Shown here piece after piece: positions 37,861-45,442 of a stretch of DNA of 58,738 nt. Location of the stretch: contig JANXTG010000216.1 of assembly GCA_025352525.1 (NCBI GenBank), positions 1 through 58,738 of the forward strand. The letters are read 5' to 3'. Source of the DNA: Ferruginibacter sp. (lineage in GTDB: Bacteria > Bacteroidota > Bacteroidia > Chitinophagales > Chitinophagaceae). The position numbers and the translations under genes are program-made. Positions within the stretch are counted from its first letter, which is position 1; each line of letters begins with the position of its first letter. The notes beneath the pieces were generated by a model, which was given only the letters and a program-made list of their open reading frames with translations, made no database searches and was not told where the DNA came from.

Positions 37861-37896
37861 TACAAATTAAAAGCATAATTTCTTTGGCGATTATGT

Positions 37897-37937
37897 AAAA
37901 AAGGCTCATTCGTATTGTTTACGAATGAGCCTTTTTT
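37897..37937 (+). terminator. Strong intrinsic terminator
   Basis: A perfect 18-bp stem (37897-37914 with 37920-37937, 5-base loop) is built on AAAAAAGGCTCATTCGTA, and its right arm ends in TTTTTT. It follows the phosphoesterase gene by about 36 bases. The rest of the 303-base gap to 38163 is AT-rich and shows no gene. Confidence 0.9.
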
Positions 37938-38163
37938 CTTTTTAAGAAATACAAAAAGGTCCTAAGCGTATCAAAGTGTTTAACCTAATTTTTTTAAATT
38001 GTAAAGTATAATGCTAAGTATTTTTTGGCGTATCGTATACATGTAATTGAGTAAATGACCGTTTGCTAAATGTGGAAAGCATTTATTAATAAAATGTTAC
38101 TATGCAATAACACAAATTAAATCAGTTAAATTACTGAACAAATGCAAATTTAAAATACATTAA

Positions 38164-38673
38164 ATGCAACAGCAACAGCAGTGGAGAAAATTGAGTGGCC
38201 AAATTATAGAAGGTTTAATTGAAGATGAAGTAAGAGAGACTGTGCTAAGAGAAAAAGAAAATGGTAATGAGCTAAAAGTTTGCATTGGTACTGACAGCCA
38301 GGTAAAAACTTTTATTGAAAAAACTGCCCGAGGAAAAGAAACTGAATTTGCAACAGTAATTGTATTTGTAAGAAAAGGCAAAGGTGGGTTTATGTATATA
38401 CACAACGAAGTAACCCGCCAAAAAATGAGCATTAAAGAAAGGATGCTGCTTGAAGTTGCAAAAAGCATTGAAATTGCTTATTCACTTTGCAATATTTTTA
38501 CGATGTATGGTGTAGATATGGAAGTGCATGCAGATATAAATACGAACCCAAATTTTAAAAGTAACGATGCTTTAAAAGAAGCCATGGGCTATATACAGGG
38601 AATGGGGTTTGCATTTAAAGCTAAGCCGGAAGCATTTGCCAGCAGCAGTTGTGCAAATAAGGTTGTGCAATAG
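38164..38673 (+). CDS. YkuK-like (DUF458) RNase H-fold protein
   Basis: This 169-residue cytosolic protein matches the DUF458/YkuK family: 'LKVCIGTDSQVK' with the first conserved aspartate, 'VIVFVRKGKGGFMYIH', 'VHADINTNPNFKSND' with further acidic residues and the ending 'KPEAFASSSCANKVV'. The family is thought to have an RNase H-like fold, but its substrate is not established. The N-terminal MQQQQQ run is unusual and may be disordered. It is convergent with acs. Confidence 0.88.
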   Translation: MQQQQQWRKLSGQIIEGLIEDEVRETVLREKENGNELKVCIGTDSQVKTFIEKTARGKETEFATVIVFVRKGKGGFMYIHNEVTRQKMSIKERMLLEVAKSIEIAYSLCNIFTMYGVDMEVHADINTNPNFKSNDALKEAMGYIQGMGFAFKAKPEAFASSSCANKVVQ

Positions 38674-38853
38674 GTTGTTTTAAAAGGTTCCTAAAAATTA
38701 TTATTCATTTTCATTTGTAAAAGATGCAAAAAGTATTAAGATCTGTGGCATATCAAAAATCATATAGAAAGTAATATTCAATAAACCTACAGTATGTTTT
38801 AGCAGAACAGCAAGCGTATACTCTAGGATACATATCTGCCAAAGTAAAAAACC

Positions 38854-41349
38854 TTATACCCTTCCATCTCTTATCTCATTTACCACATCAGGGTCTAACA
38901 ATGTTGTAGTGTCTCCCAAATTTTCTGTTTGCCCTTCAGCAATTTTTCTTAAAATACGGCGCATTATTTTTCCGCTGCGTGTTTTTGGAAGTCCGCTGAC
39001 AAACTGTATTTTATCTGGCTTTGCAATGGCACCAATTATTTTTGAAACTGTCAGGCTTATATCCTGTCTTCTTGAATTTTCATCGCCATGATGTCCGTTG
39101 TAAATTACAAATGCATAAATGCCCTGGCCTTTAATTTCGTGCGGATAACCAACTACTGCGCTTTCTATTACACCGGAGTGCATGTTAATTGCATTTTCCA
39201 CTTCTGCTGTTCCAATTCTATGCCCACTAATATTTAATACATCATCAACCCTTCCTGTGATTTTATAATTTCCATTTTCATCTTTTATTGCACCATCACC
39301 GGTAAAATATAAATTCGGATATGCAGCAAAATAATTCAGTCTGCATCTTTCATGATCACCATAAGTAGTTTTTAAAATTCCTGGCCATGGAGCTTTAATA
39401 CATAAGTTTCCAGCCCCCTCCAAACCTCCCCCAAGAGGGGAGGCTTTTAAGCACTCTGCTGCATAATCACTTCCTTCAACAATATTGCCTTTTTCATCTA
39501 CTAAAACAGGCTGCACACCTGGCATTGGCAAAGTTGCCCATCCAGGCTTTACGGGGGTAATGCCTGCAAGGTTTGATATTAATGTTCCTGCAGTTTCTGT
39601 TTGCCACCAGGTATCTACAATTGGGCAATTCTTATTACCGATATTTTCATTATACCAGTGCCATGCTTCTTCATTTATGGGTTCGCCTACAGTAGCCAAA
39701 ACTTTTAAAGATGAAAAATCTTTGCCTAATAAAGGGGCATTTCCAAAGCTCATTAAACTTCTAATTGCTGTAGGCGCAGTGTATAAAATATTCACTCTAT
39801 GTTTACCGATAATATCCCAAAATCTGCCTGCATCCGGCCAGGTAGGGGTTCCTTCAAACATAAGACTGGTACCGCCTGCAGCCAAAGGACCATATACAAT
39901 GTAACTGTGGCCGGTTATCCAGCCTATATCTGCAGTACAAAAATTCACATCGCCTTTGTTGTATTGAAACATATTTACGAATGTATAGGCTGTCCAAATC
40001 ATATAACCGGCAACACTGTGTACAACACCTTTTGGTTTTCCTGTACTTCCAGATGTATAAAGAATAAACAGTGGATCTAACGCATCCATTTCTGTGGCAG
40101 CCCAAGATACATCTGCCCCTCCTAAATCCTCCCCCGAAGGGAGGACTTCTGAACTATCAGATATTTTTGCCTCGTTCTTTACATCAGGCATACTATCCAA
40201 TTTTTCTTTTATTTTTTTTATTACTTCATCGATATTATTTATTACATCATCATTACTAAATCTTATTTCAGTATACCCTAACTCTGCTAAAAATTTAGTT
40301 CTTGCTACATCGTAATCTTGCTGTTCAGTTGTGTTATGGTACCCTCCATCTACCTCTATGGTTAGTTTCTTTTTTAGGCAAACTAAATCAACAATAAATT
40401 CATCAATGATATGCTGCCGCCGAATGTGGTAGCCTGTTTTATTTGCTCTTAAACTTTGCCACAATATATCTTCCTCTTTTGTTGCATTGTCTTTTAATTG
40501 CTGACTAAATTCCTTAAAGAGCCGATATGTCGAGTTTCTTGCAGTCTCTCGATAATGGGGACGCTGCTCCTTCCCCTCTGGGGAAGGTTGGGAAGGGGCT
40601 GTCTTTTGCTCCCCTCCTCGGGAGGGGTCGGGGGAGGCTATCTTTTCCAGTTGTGATTCTGCAAATTCCATCTCATCTTCCCACCAAACATCTCTGCCTT
40701 TTATCATACTTACCGGTGTTCTTGTTCTTGTATAAACAATAACTTTTTTTACGGTTTTATTTCCTACCAATGCATCATCAATTACCGCTTTTAAAGGAAT
40801 TATTTTATCACCTCGGTAAGATCCATCGCAGGTAATAATAAATTCTGCCTGCGCATCTTCTAATCTGTCTGCAATACTTTGCGCACTAAAGCCCCCAAAT
40901 ATTACGGAGTGTATAGCACCAATTCTTGCACAGCCAAGTACCGCATAAGCAAGCTCAGGCACCATACCCATGTATATACAAACGCGGTCACCTTTTTTTA
41001 CGCCATTGTTTTTTAATACCTGTGCAAACTGGCAAACTCTTTTGTGCAGGCGTGCGTAAGTAACCGTCCTTACCCGTTCTTCGGGGTTATTTGGTTCCCA
41101 AATAATTGCAGGTTTATCTGCCATGAGCGGCAAATGCCTATCAATACAATTTTCAGTAATATTTAATTTACCTCCTTTAAACCATTCAATTTTTGGCTCA
41201 GTAAAATTCCATTCCAATACCTTATCCCACTTTTTTCTCCAGTAAAAACTTTCAGCAACTGCTCCCCAGAATGATTCGGGATCTTCAACAGATTTTTTAT
41301 AATCTGCGTGGTATTGTTCTAATGATTTTATTTGATAAGCGTACGACAT
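38854..41349 (-). CDS. acs: Acetyl-CoA synthetase with an in-frame DUF559 nuclease-domain insertion
   Basis: Acs makes acetyl-CoA from acetate, ATP and CoA. The 831 residues exceed the usual 640-650. ACS blocks flank an insert: residues 1-236 end 'VWWEDEMEFAESQLEKI', and ACS sequence resumes with 'EMDALDPLFILYTSGSTGKPKG' (P-loop motif). Later come 'DIGWITGHSYI', 'DTWWQTETAG', 'YFTGDGA', 'GRVDDVLNISGHR' and the acetylatable lysine K794 in 'RSGKIMRR'. Residues about 237-412 are foreign: two repeat-derived Pro/Gly-rich segments, a DUF559-like domain (about 268-385) and a third repeat segment. A fourth repeat lies at 636-646 ('ASPLGGGLEGA'). All inserts keep the frame and ACS motifs are intact, so the enzyme may be functional as a large fusion. 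The MHS transporter gene is divergent. Confidence 0.95.
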   Translation of the reverse strand: MSYAYQIKSLEQYHADYKKSVEDPESFWGAVAESFYWRKKWDKVLEWNFTEPKIEWFKGGKLNITENCIDRHLPLMADKPAIIWEPNNPEERVRTVTYARLHKRVCQFAQVLKNNGVKKGDRVCIYMGMVPELAYAVLGCARIGAIHSVIFGGFSAQSIADRLEDAQAEFIITCDGSYRGDKIIPLKAVIDDALVGNKTVKKVIVYTRTRTPVSMIKGRDVWWEDEMEFAESQLEKIASPDPSRGGEQKTAPSQPSPEGKEQRPHYRETARNSTYRLFKEFSQQLKDNATKEEDILWQSLRANKTGYHIRRQHIIDEFIVDLVCLKKKLTIEVDGGYHNTTEQQDYDVARTKFLAELGYTEIRFSNDDVINNIDEVIKKIKEKLDSMPDVKNEAKISDSSEVLPSGEDLGGADVSWAATEMDALDPLFILYTSGSTGKPKGVVHSVAGYMIWTAYTFVNMFQYNKGDVNFCTADIGWITGHSYIVYGPLAAGGTSLMFEGTPTWPDAGRFWDIIGKHRVNILYTAPTAIRSLMSFGNAPLLGKDFSSLKVLATVGEPINEEAWHWYNENIGNKNCPIVDTWWQTETAGTLISNLAGITPVKPGWATLPMPGVQPVLVDEKGNIVEGSDYAAECLKASPLGGGLEGAGNLCIKAPWPGILKTTYGDHERCRLNYFAAYPNLYFTGDGAIKDENGNYKITGRVDDVLNISGHRIGTAEVENAINMHSGVIESAVVGYPHEIKGQGIYAFVIYNGHHGDENSRRQDISLTVSKIIGAIAKPDKIQFVSGLPKTRSGKIMRRILRKIAEGQTENLGDTTTLLDPDVVNEIRDGRV
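39411..39446 (-). repeat. GC-rich palindromic element a, in frame inside acs
   Basis: On the minus strand the element reads GCCTCCCCTCTT followed by GGGGGAGGTTTGGAGGGGGC and encodes 'ASPLGGGLEGA' (acs residues 636-646). It lies directly before the conserved 'GNLCIKAPWPG' block, where ACS proteins normally have a short linker. Confidence 0.8.
40113..40146 (-). repeat. GC-rich palindromic element b, right edge of the DUF559 insert
   Basis: On the minus strand it reads TCCTCCCTTCGGGGGAGG followed by ATTTAGGAGGGGC, encoding 'EVLPSGEDLGGA' (acs residues 401-412). It aligns with element a in the same orientation and is inverted relative to elements c1 and c2 on the other side of the nuclease domain. 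Confidence 0.8.
40567..40642 (+). repeat. GC-rich palindromic elements c1 and c2, left edge of the DUF559 insert
   Basis: Two adjacent units, 40567-40601 (TCCTTCCCCTCTGGGGAAGG then TTGGGAAGGGGC) and 40608-40640 (TCCCCTCCTCGGGAGGGG then TCGGGGGAGGC), read in the consensus sense on the plus strand. On the acs strand they encode 'ASPDPSRGGEQ' and 'APSQPSPEGKEQ' (residues 238-262). Confidence 0.8.
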
Positions 41350-41422
41350 ATAAATTTTTATATAAATTCGATTCAGTCTAAATTAATATATTTATAGCAG
41401 ATGCGCTAAAGAAAGCGATTTA

Positions 41423-41430
41423 CAAAACTA
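41423..41430 (-). promoter_or_regulatory. Putative promoter -7 element for acs
   Basis: The minus strand reads TAGTTTTG, an exact TAnnTTTG match, about 75 bases upstream of the acs ATG. It lies within 10 bases of the divergent MHS transporter start, so the two genes may be co-regulated from this 90-base gap. Confidence 0.4.
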
Positions 41431-41439
41431 ACATGAGCT

Positions 41440-43005
41440 ATGGCAGAAATTTCCACAAAGGGAATTGGTAAGGTAATATTTTCTTCATCCCTTGGCACGT
41501 TAATAGAATGGTACGATTTTTATATTTTCGGCATGCTTGCCAAAACAATTTCTGCTCAATTTTTTCCCGAAGGAAATGATACTGCAGCATTATTAAGCAC
41601 CCTAGCCATTTTTGCTGCCGGTTTTTTAGTTAGGCCTTTTGGTGCTTTGTTTTTTGGCAGACTTGGAGATATGATTGGCAGAAAATATACCTTTTTACTT
41701 ACGCTTGTTTTAATGGGTGGTTCAACTTTTTTAATTGGGCTTGTACCGGGTTATAAAAGTATCGGTATTGCAGCACCGCTTCTTGTTTTAATGCTAAGAT
41801 TAATACAGGGGCTTGCACTAGGTGGCGAGTACGGTGGTGCGGCAACTTATGTTGCAGAACATGCACCGCCACATCGTCGTGGTTATTTTACCGCATGGAT
41901 ACAAACCACCGCTACATTAGGTTTGTTTGTTGCATTAGGCGTAATAATGTTTGTAAAGAATAATATGACTGACGCATCTTTTAACGCCGAGTGGGGCGGT
42001 TGGCGTTATCCCTTTTTGATGTCTATTTTATTGGTGGGCGTATCAATTTACATTCGGTTGCGCATGAACGAATCACCTGTTTTTGCCAAACTAAAAGCAG
42101 AAAACAAAACTTCATCAAATCCTTTAAAAGAAAGTTTTGGCAGAAAGGAAAATTTTAAAATAGTATTGCTTGCTTTGTTTGGTGCAGTTATGGGGCAGGG
42201 CGTAATTTGGTATACGGGACAGTTTTATGCACAAAGTTTTTTAGAGAATACGGTAAAAATTGAGTTCATACAAAACCGTGAAATTCTGTTGTGGGCAATA
42301 GGTTTAGCTACGCCTTTCTTTTTATTTTTTGGTTGGCTTAGTGATAAGATTGGAAGAAAATGGATAATGCTCACCGGTATGTTGCTTGGCATAATTTTTT
42401 ACCGGCCCATATTTGGAGCGCTGTTGAAAAGTGCTAATGCAAAGGAGTGGAGAAAAGACACAAATCTTCTTTCAAATGTTTTGCTTAAGCATTCGACTAT
42501 AAAAATTGATTCCCTTTTACAAAACGGATATCCTTTACAAATAATACATCAAAAAAATCTGTTTCAATTTAAGGATGGTATAAGGTTTACAGAAGTTATT
42601 GCTGATACTTCAAGTCTGTCAAAAGATGCGTCTTTTTCAACAAGCGTGAGAAACGATACAAAACCTATTTATTCTGACATTATCCTTTCTCCTCAACTTA
42701 AAATAAAATTCATTTTCCTCATTTGGATTATGATCATTTTTGTTACAATGGTATATGGCCCGGTAGCAGCTTTTTTGGTAGAATTATTTCCAACAAAAAT
42801 AAGATACACGAGTATGAGCTTGCCTTATCATATTGGTAATGGAGTGTTTGGTGGGTTGGTACCTTTTATAGCTACGCTTTTATCTGCAACATTTACCGGC
42901 GATCCATTGGTAGGACTTTGGTATCCGATTGGCGTTGCGGCCTTGTGCTTTATAATTGGTGCTTTGTATTTAAGTAATAAGAAAAATGAAGATGTGAGCG
43001 ATTAA
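41440..43005 (+). CDS. MFS transporter, metabolite:H+ symporter (MHS) family, with a large extra loop
   Basis: This 521-residue transporter has the MHS signature 'SSSLGTLIEWYDFYIFG' at the start, motif A 'GRLGDMIGRKYTF', 'RLIQGLALGGEYGGAATYVAE' and the second-half motif 'GWLSDKIGRKWIM'. MHS proteins import organic acids, betaines or dicarboxylates with protons. Residues about 327-422 form a hydrophilic loop between two helices that is roughly 80-90 residues longer than in standard members (about 430 residues). The divergent position next to acs suggests uptake of acetate or another short organic acid. That substrate is inferred from context only. Confidence 0.9.
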   Translation: MAEISTKGIGKVIFSSSLGTLIEWYDFYIFGMLAKTISAQFFPEGNDTAALLSTLAIFAAGFLVRPFGALFFGRLGDMIGRKYTFLLTLVLMGGSTFLIGLVPGYKSIGIAAPLLVLMLRLIQGLALGGEYGGAATYVAEHAPPHRRGYFTAWIQTTATLGLFVALGVIMFVKNNMTDASFNAEWGGWRYPFLMSILLVGVSIYIRLRMNESPVFAKLKAENKTSSNPLKESFGRKENFKIVLLALFGAVMGQGVIWYTGQFYAQSFLENTVKIEFIQNREILLWAIGLATPFFLFFGWLSDKIGRKWIMLTGMLLGIIFYRPIFGALLKSANAKEWRKDTNLLSNVLLKHSTIKIDSLLQNGYPLQIIHQKNLFQFKDGIRFTEVIADTSSLSKDASFSTSVRNDTKPIYSDIILSPQLKIKFIFLIWIMIIFVTMVYGPVAAFLVELFPTKIRYTSMSLPYHIGNGVFGGLVPFIATLLSATFTGDPLVGLWYPIGVAALCFIIGALYLSNKKNEDVSD

Positions 43006-43035
43006 GGCCTCCCTAAAATCCCTCCGGAGAAGGGA
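43006..43035 (-). repeat. GC-rich palindromic element d, after the MHS transporter stop
   Basis: Starting immediately after the TAA stop, the plus strand reads GGCCTCCCTAAAATCCCTCC then GGAGAAGGGAC. Its reverse complement aligns with element b. It sits between genes rather than inside one. Confidence 0.6.
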
Positions 43036-43126
43036 CTTTTGGGAAGATTGTTGAAAATAAATATGGAGATTATTTGTTCATACTTAAACCAAAAAAAATT
43101 AATTCTTATTTAAATATTTTGACTTT

Positions 43127-43408
43127 ATGAAAAAGGAAAATAGCAGTTCAGTACCAGATTCTGAGGCCTCTCCTTCAAGGAGGTTTGGAGGGGCTGTTAA
43201 AAGAACAATGGGCTTTGTCTGGATAATTATTGCACCGGTAATAATTTTCTTTTTGATCTCCGGAGCCATAAATAATATTGGCAATGGCAGCAAGGATATT
43301 AATAAACCTATTCCATGGATTATTATCATAACTATTTTTACACCAATTGCAGCAGGGCTAATGGTCTTTGGATATTATGCAATAAAAGGTGAATACGATA
43401 AGAACTAG
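43127..43408 (+). CDS. Small two-helix membrane protein with a palindromic element in its N-terminus
   Basis: This 93-residue protein has two membrane helices (about 28-47 'MGFVWIIIAPVIIFFLISGA' and 63-82 'IPWIIIITIFTPIAAGLMVF') and ends 'GYYAIKGEYDKN'. Small proteins of this design are often found beside MHS/MFS transporter genes in Bacteroidota and may assist the transporter. Residues 14-23 (ASPSRRFGGA) are encoded by the GC-rich palindromic element found in acs. The native protein may begin near 'VKRTMGFVWII', with the first 25 residues an element-derived extension, or an alternative start at M28 (43208) may be used. Confidence 0.75.
   Translation: MKKENSSSVPDSEASPSRRFGGAVKRTMGFVWIIIAPVIIFFLISGAINNIGNGSKDINKPIPWIIIITIFTPIAAGLMVFGYYAIKGEYDKN
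43165..43196 (+). repeat. GC-rich palindromic element e, in frame in the small membrane protein
   Basis: The plus strand reads GGCCTCTCCTTCAAGGAGG then TTTGGAGGGGCTG and encodes ASPSRRFGGA. It aligns closely with element a of acs and starts in the same codon phase (GCC TCY CCT). Confidence 0.8.
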
Positions 43409-43445
43409 ATTTTAGACTTAAGATTAAAGACAAAAGACTTAAGTT
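43405..43445. repeat. Purine-rich TTAGACTTAAGA-type intergenic tract
   Basis: Words such as TTTTAGACTTAAGA, TTAAAGACAAAAGAC and TTAAG fill the gap after the small membrane protein gene. The wording matches the tracts at 11883, 26570, 49091 and 52586. Confidence 0.5.
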
Positions 43446-43487
43446 TTCAAATTCCGTATTAACCTTTTCTCTGCGGTCAATAGAACG

Positions 43488-43495
43488 TAACTTTG
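43488..43495 (+). promoter_or_regulatory. Putative promoter -7 element for the ABC exporter
   Basis: TAACTTTG is an exact core match ending 5 bases before the first in-frame ATG (43501). Initiation at the usual distance would give a leaderless message, or a leader of about 20 bases if ATG 43522 is used. Confidence 0.45.
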
Positions 43496-43500
43496 TCGTA

Positions 43501-45297
43501 ATGTCAATTCCCAAAAAAAAGATGGATGTTTCGGTGCTGAAAAGAGTTTTCACTTTTGCTGCTCCGTACAAAAAAAAATTCTACCTCTCTATTTTTCTTG
43601 CTGTTTTCCTTGCAATAATAGCACCTGTGCGCCCATTGCTTATACAGCTCACCATAAACAATGGTATTAAAAACAGCAGTATTGGTCATTTTATAAATGG
43701 GCCAGGAGGTTTTATCATAGAGATAACTATCATACAAATTGTACTTTTATTAATCGAAACCACCTGTCGTTTTTTCTTCACATTTACGACAGCATCCCTT
43801 GGCCAAAGTGTGGTTAAGGATTTGCGTATTACAACCTACAATAAAATTGTGCATCTAAACCTTTCGCAATTTGATAAAACGCCTATTGGTACGCTTACCA
43901 CAAGAACGATAAATGATATAGAATCTGTAAACGATATTTTTAGTGATGGGCTCATTCCTATTATTGCAGATATGCTGTCCATAATTTCTATTCTTACATA
44001 CATGTTTATTGCTGACTGGAGTCTTACGCTTATTTGTTTAACCCCGTTTCCATTTCTTATTATAGCTACTTATTATTTTAAAGAAAGTGTAAATAAATCT
44101 TTTATAAAAGTTCGTAATGCAGTAGCAGCGCTCAATGCATTTGTGCAGGAGCACATAACCGGTATGGGGATCGTGCAGGCGTTTGCCGCAGAAAAAAGAG
44201 AACAAGAAAAATTTAATGATATCAATAATGAACACCGCAATGCAAATGTTCGATCCATTTTTGCCTACTCTGTTTTCTTTCCGGTAGTGGAACTTGTTTC
44301 GGCATTGTCTGTAGGTTTATTGGTTTGGTGGGCAGGCATGCAGGCGGGTATTTCAACAGAAAAAGCAGCACAGGCCGGTGGTATTATTACTTCTTTTATT
44401 TTGTGTTTAAATTTATTGTTTCGGCCACTAAGGGTAATTGCAGATAAGTTTAATGTTTTGCAGATGGGCGTTATTGCCAGCGAACGTGTTTTTAAAATTC
44501 TTGATAATGAAGATGTGTCTGACAGATCAGGAAAATACATTCCGGCAGCTATTAAAGGCAATCTTACTTTTGATCATGTTTGGTTTTCTTACATAGAAAA
44601 CCGATATGTTTTAAAAGATATAAACTTTACTATCAAGGCCGGTGAAACCCTTGCTATTGTTGGGCATACGGGCAGTGGTAAAACTTCCATCATCAGTTTA
44701 ATAAACAGGCTTTACCAAATACAAAAGGGAAGTATAAAAATTGATGGTACCAATATTGAGGAGTATGATTTAGATTTTCTGCGCAGCAAAATCGGTATTG
44801 TTTTACAAGATGTATTTTTGTTTAGCGGCAGTGTATTGGATAATGTTACGCTTAGAAATGCTGATATAAAAAGAGAAGAAGTTATACAGGCAGCAAAGCT
44901 TATTGGTTTGCACGATTTTATAGAAAGGCTACCTGGCGGTTACGATTATAATGTAATGGAACGTGGTGCCACATTATCTCTTGGGCAGCGGCAGTTGCTT
45001 TCTTTTGTGCGTGCGCTGTTGTACAATCCTGCAATTCTTATTTTAGATGAAGCCACTTCTTCTGTAGATTCTGAAAGTGAAGGCCTCATACAACATGCCA
45101 TCGATAAATTGATTGCAGGCCGTACTTCCATCGTTATTGCACACAGGTTAAGTACCATTCGCAAGGCAGATAAAATTTTGGTATTAGATGCCGGTGTTGT
45201 AAAGGAAATGGGCAGCCATGCAGAGCTTATGGCAAAGCAGGGGCATTATTACCAGCTGCATAAAATGCAGTTTGAAAAACAGGTGGAAGCTGTGTAA
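43501..45297 (+). CDS. ABC exporter, fused permease and ATPase (MsbA/LmrA-like)
   Basis: This 598-residue half-transporter has a six-helix type I exporter domain (about 20-330) and an ATPase domain with Walker A 'IVGHTGSGKTSIISL', Q-loop 'IGIVLQDVFLFSGS', signature 'ATLSLGQRQLLSFVRALL', Walker B 'ILILDEATSSVD' and H-loop 'IVIAHRLSTI'. It should function as a homodimer moving lipids, drugs or peptides outward. The first ATG at 43501 lies 6 bases after a promoter core. An internal ATG at 43522 ('MDVSVLK') is an alternative start. The Walker A has His before Thr-Gly (GHTGSGKT), common in Bacteroidota members. Confidence 0.94.
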   Translation: MSIPKKKMDVSVLKRVFTFAAPYKKKFYLSIFLAVFLAIIAPVRPLLIQLTINNGIKNSSIGHFINGPGGFIIEITIIQIVLLLIETTCRFFFTFTTASLGQSVVKDLRITTYNKIVHLNLSQFDKTPIGTLTTRTINDIESVNDIFSDGLIPIIADMLSIISILTYMFIADWSLTLICLTPFPFLIIATYYFKESVNKSFIKVRNAVAALNAFVQEHITGMGIVQAFAAEKREQEKFNDINNEHRNANVRSIFAYSVFFPVVELVSALSVGLLVWWAGMQAGISTEKAAQAGGIITSFILCLNLLFRPLRVIADKFNVLQMGVIASERVFKILDNEDVSDRSGKYIPAAIKGNLTFDHVWFSYIENRYVLKDINFTIKAGETLAIVGHTGSGKTSIISLINRLYQIQKGSIKIDGTNIEEYDLDFLRSKIGIVLQDVFLFSGSVLDNVTLRNADIKREEVIQAAKLIGLHDFIERLPGGYDYNVMERGATLSLGQRQLLSFVRALLYNPAILILDEATSSVDSESEGLIQHAIDKLIAGRTSIVIAHRLSTIRKADKILVLDAGVVKEMGSHAELMAKQGHYYQLHKMQFEKQVEAV

Positions 45298-45339
45298 TTA
45301 AAAAATTATTTAGGCGTTCAGCTATTAGTTTTATTTCAA

Positions 45340-45425
45340 CTTTTGTTCGGGCTTTTCGTTACAAGTCCTCGTTTTGCTGCGCTCCACTTTGGGCTTTCCA
45401 CTGCAATCCCGCCGCTCTTCAACAG
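45340..45425 (-). repeat. Dispersed GAGGACTTG repeat, copy 1
   Basis: The minus strand contains GGGATTGCAGTGGAAAGCCC and AACGAGGACTTGTAACGAAAAGC. It aligns along about 80 bases with the plus strand at 49852-49922. It fills the gap between two convergent genes (ending at 45297 and 45443). Confidence 0.65.
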
Positions 45426-45442
45426 AATAACAATTTCAGCTT

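Larger units (their letters stand above)
40113..40642 (-). mobile_element. DUF559 nuclease cassette flanked by inverted palindromic repeats, inserted in acs
   Basis: The cassette spans about 530 bases and stays in the acs frame. Its core encodes 'DNATKEEDILWQSLRANK', then 'RRQHIIDEFIVDLVC', 'LTIEVDGGYHNTTEQQDYD' and 'LGYTEIRFSNDDVINNIDEV'. This is the DUF559 arrangement (PD-(D/E)XK superfamily, Vsr-like), with D321 and the E332-x-D334 pair. No intein splice motifs (N-terminal Cys/Ser block, C-terminal His-Asn) are seen. Inverted repeats at both ends support a mobile origin. Mobility itself is inferred. Confidence 0.75.

Noticed and set aside
40113-40642. The acs insert as an intein
   Set aside because: There is no splice-junction Cys/Ser block, no Hint-domain motif and no terminal His-Asn. 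The insert looks like a translated nuclease domain plus repeats.
40113-40642. The acs insert as an assembly chimera
   Set aside because: ACS sequence on both sides is in one frame and in correct order, and the total length minus the inserts equals a normal ACS.
42600-42665. The segment coding SSLSKDASFSTSVRNDT in the MHS loop as a further repeat insertion
   Set aside because: It suggests repeat-like wording, but no second copy was found in the window to support it.
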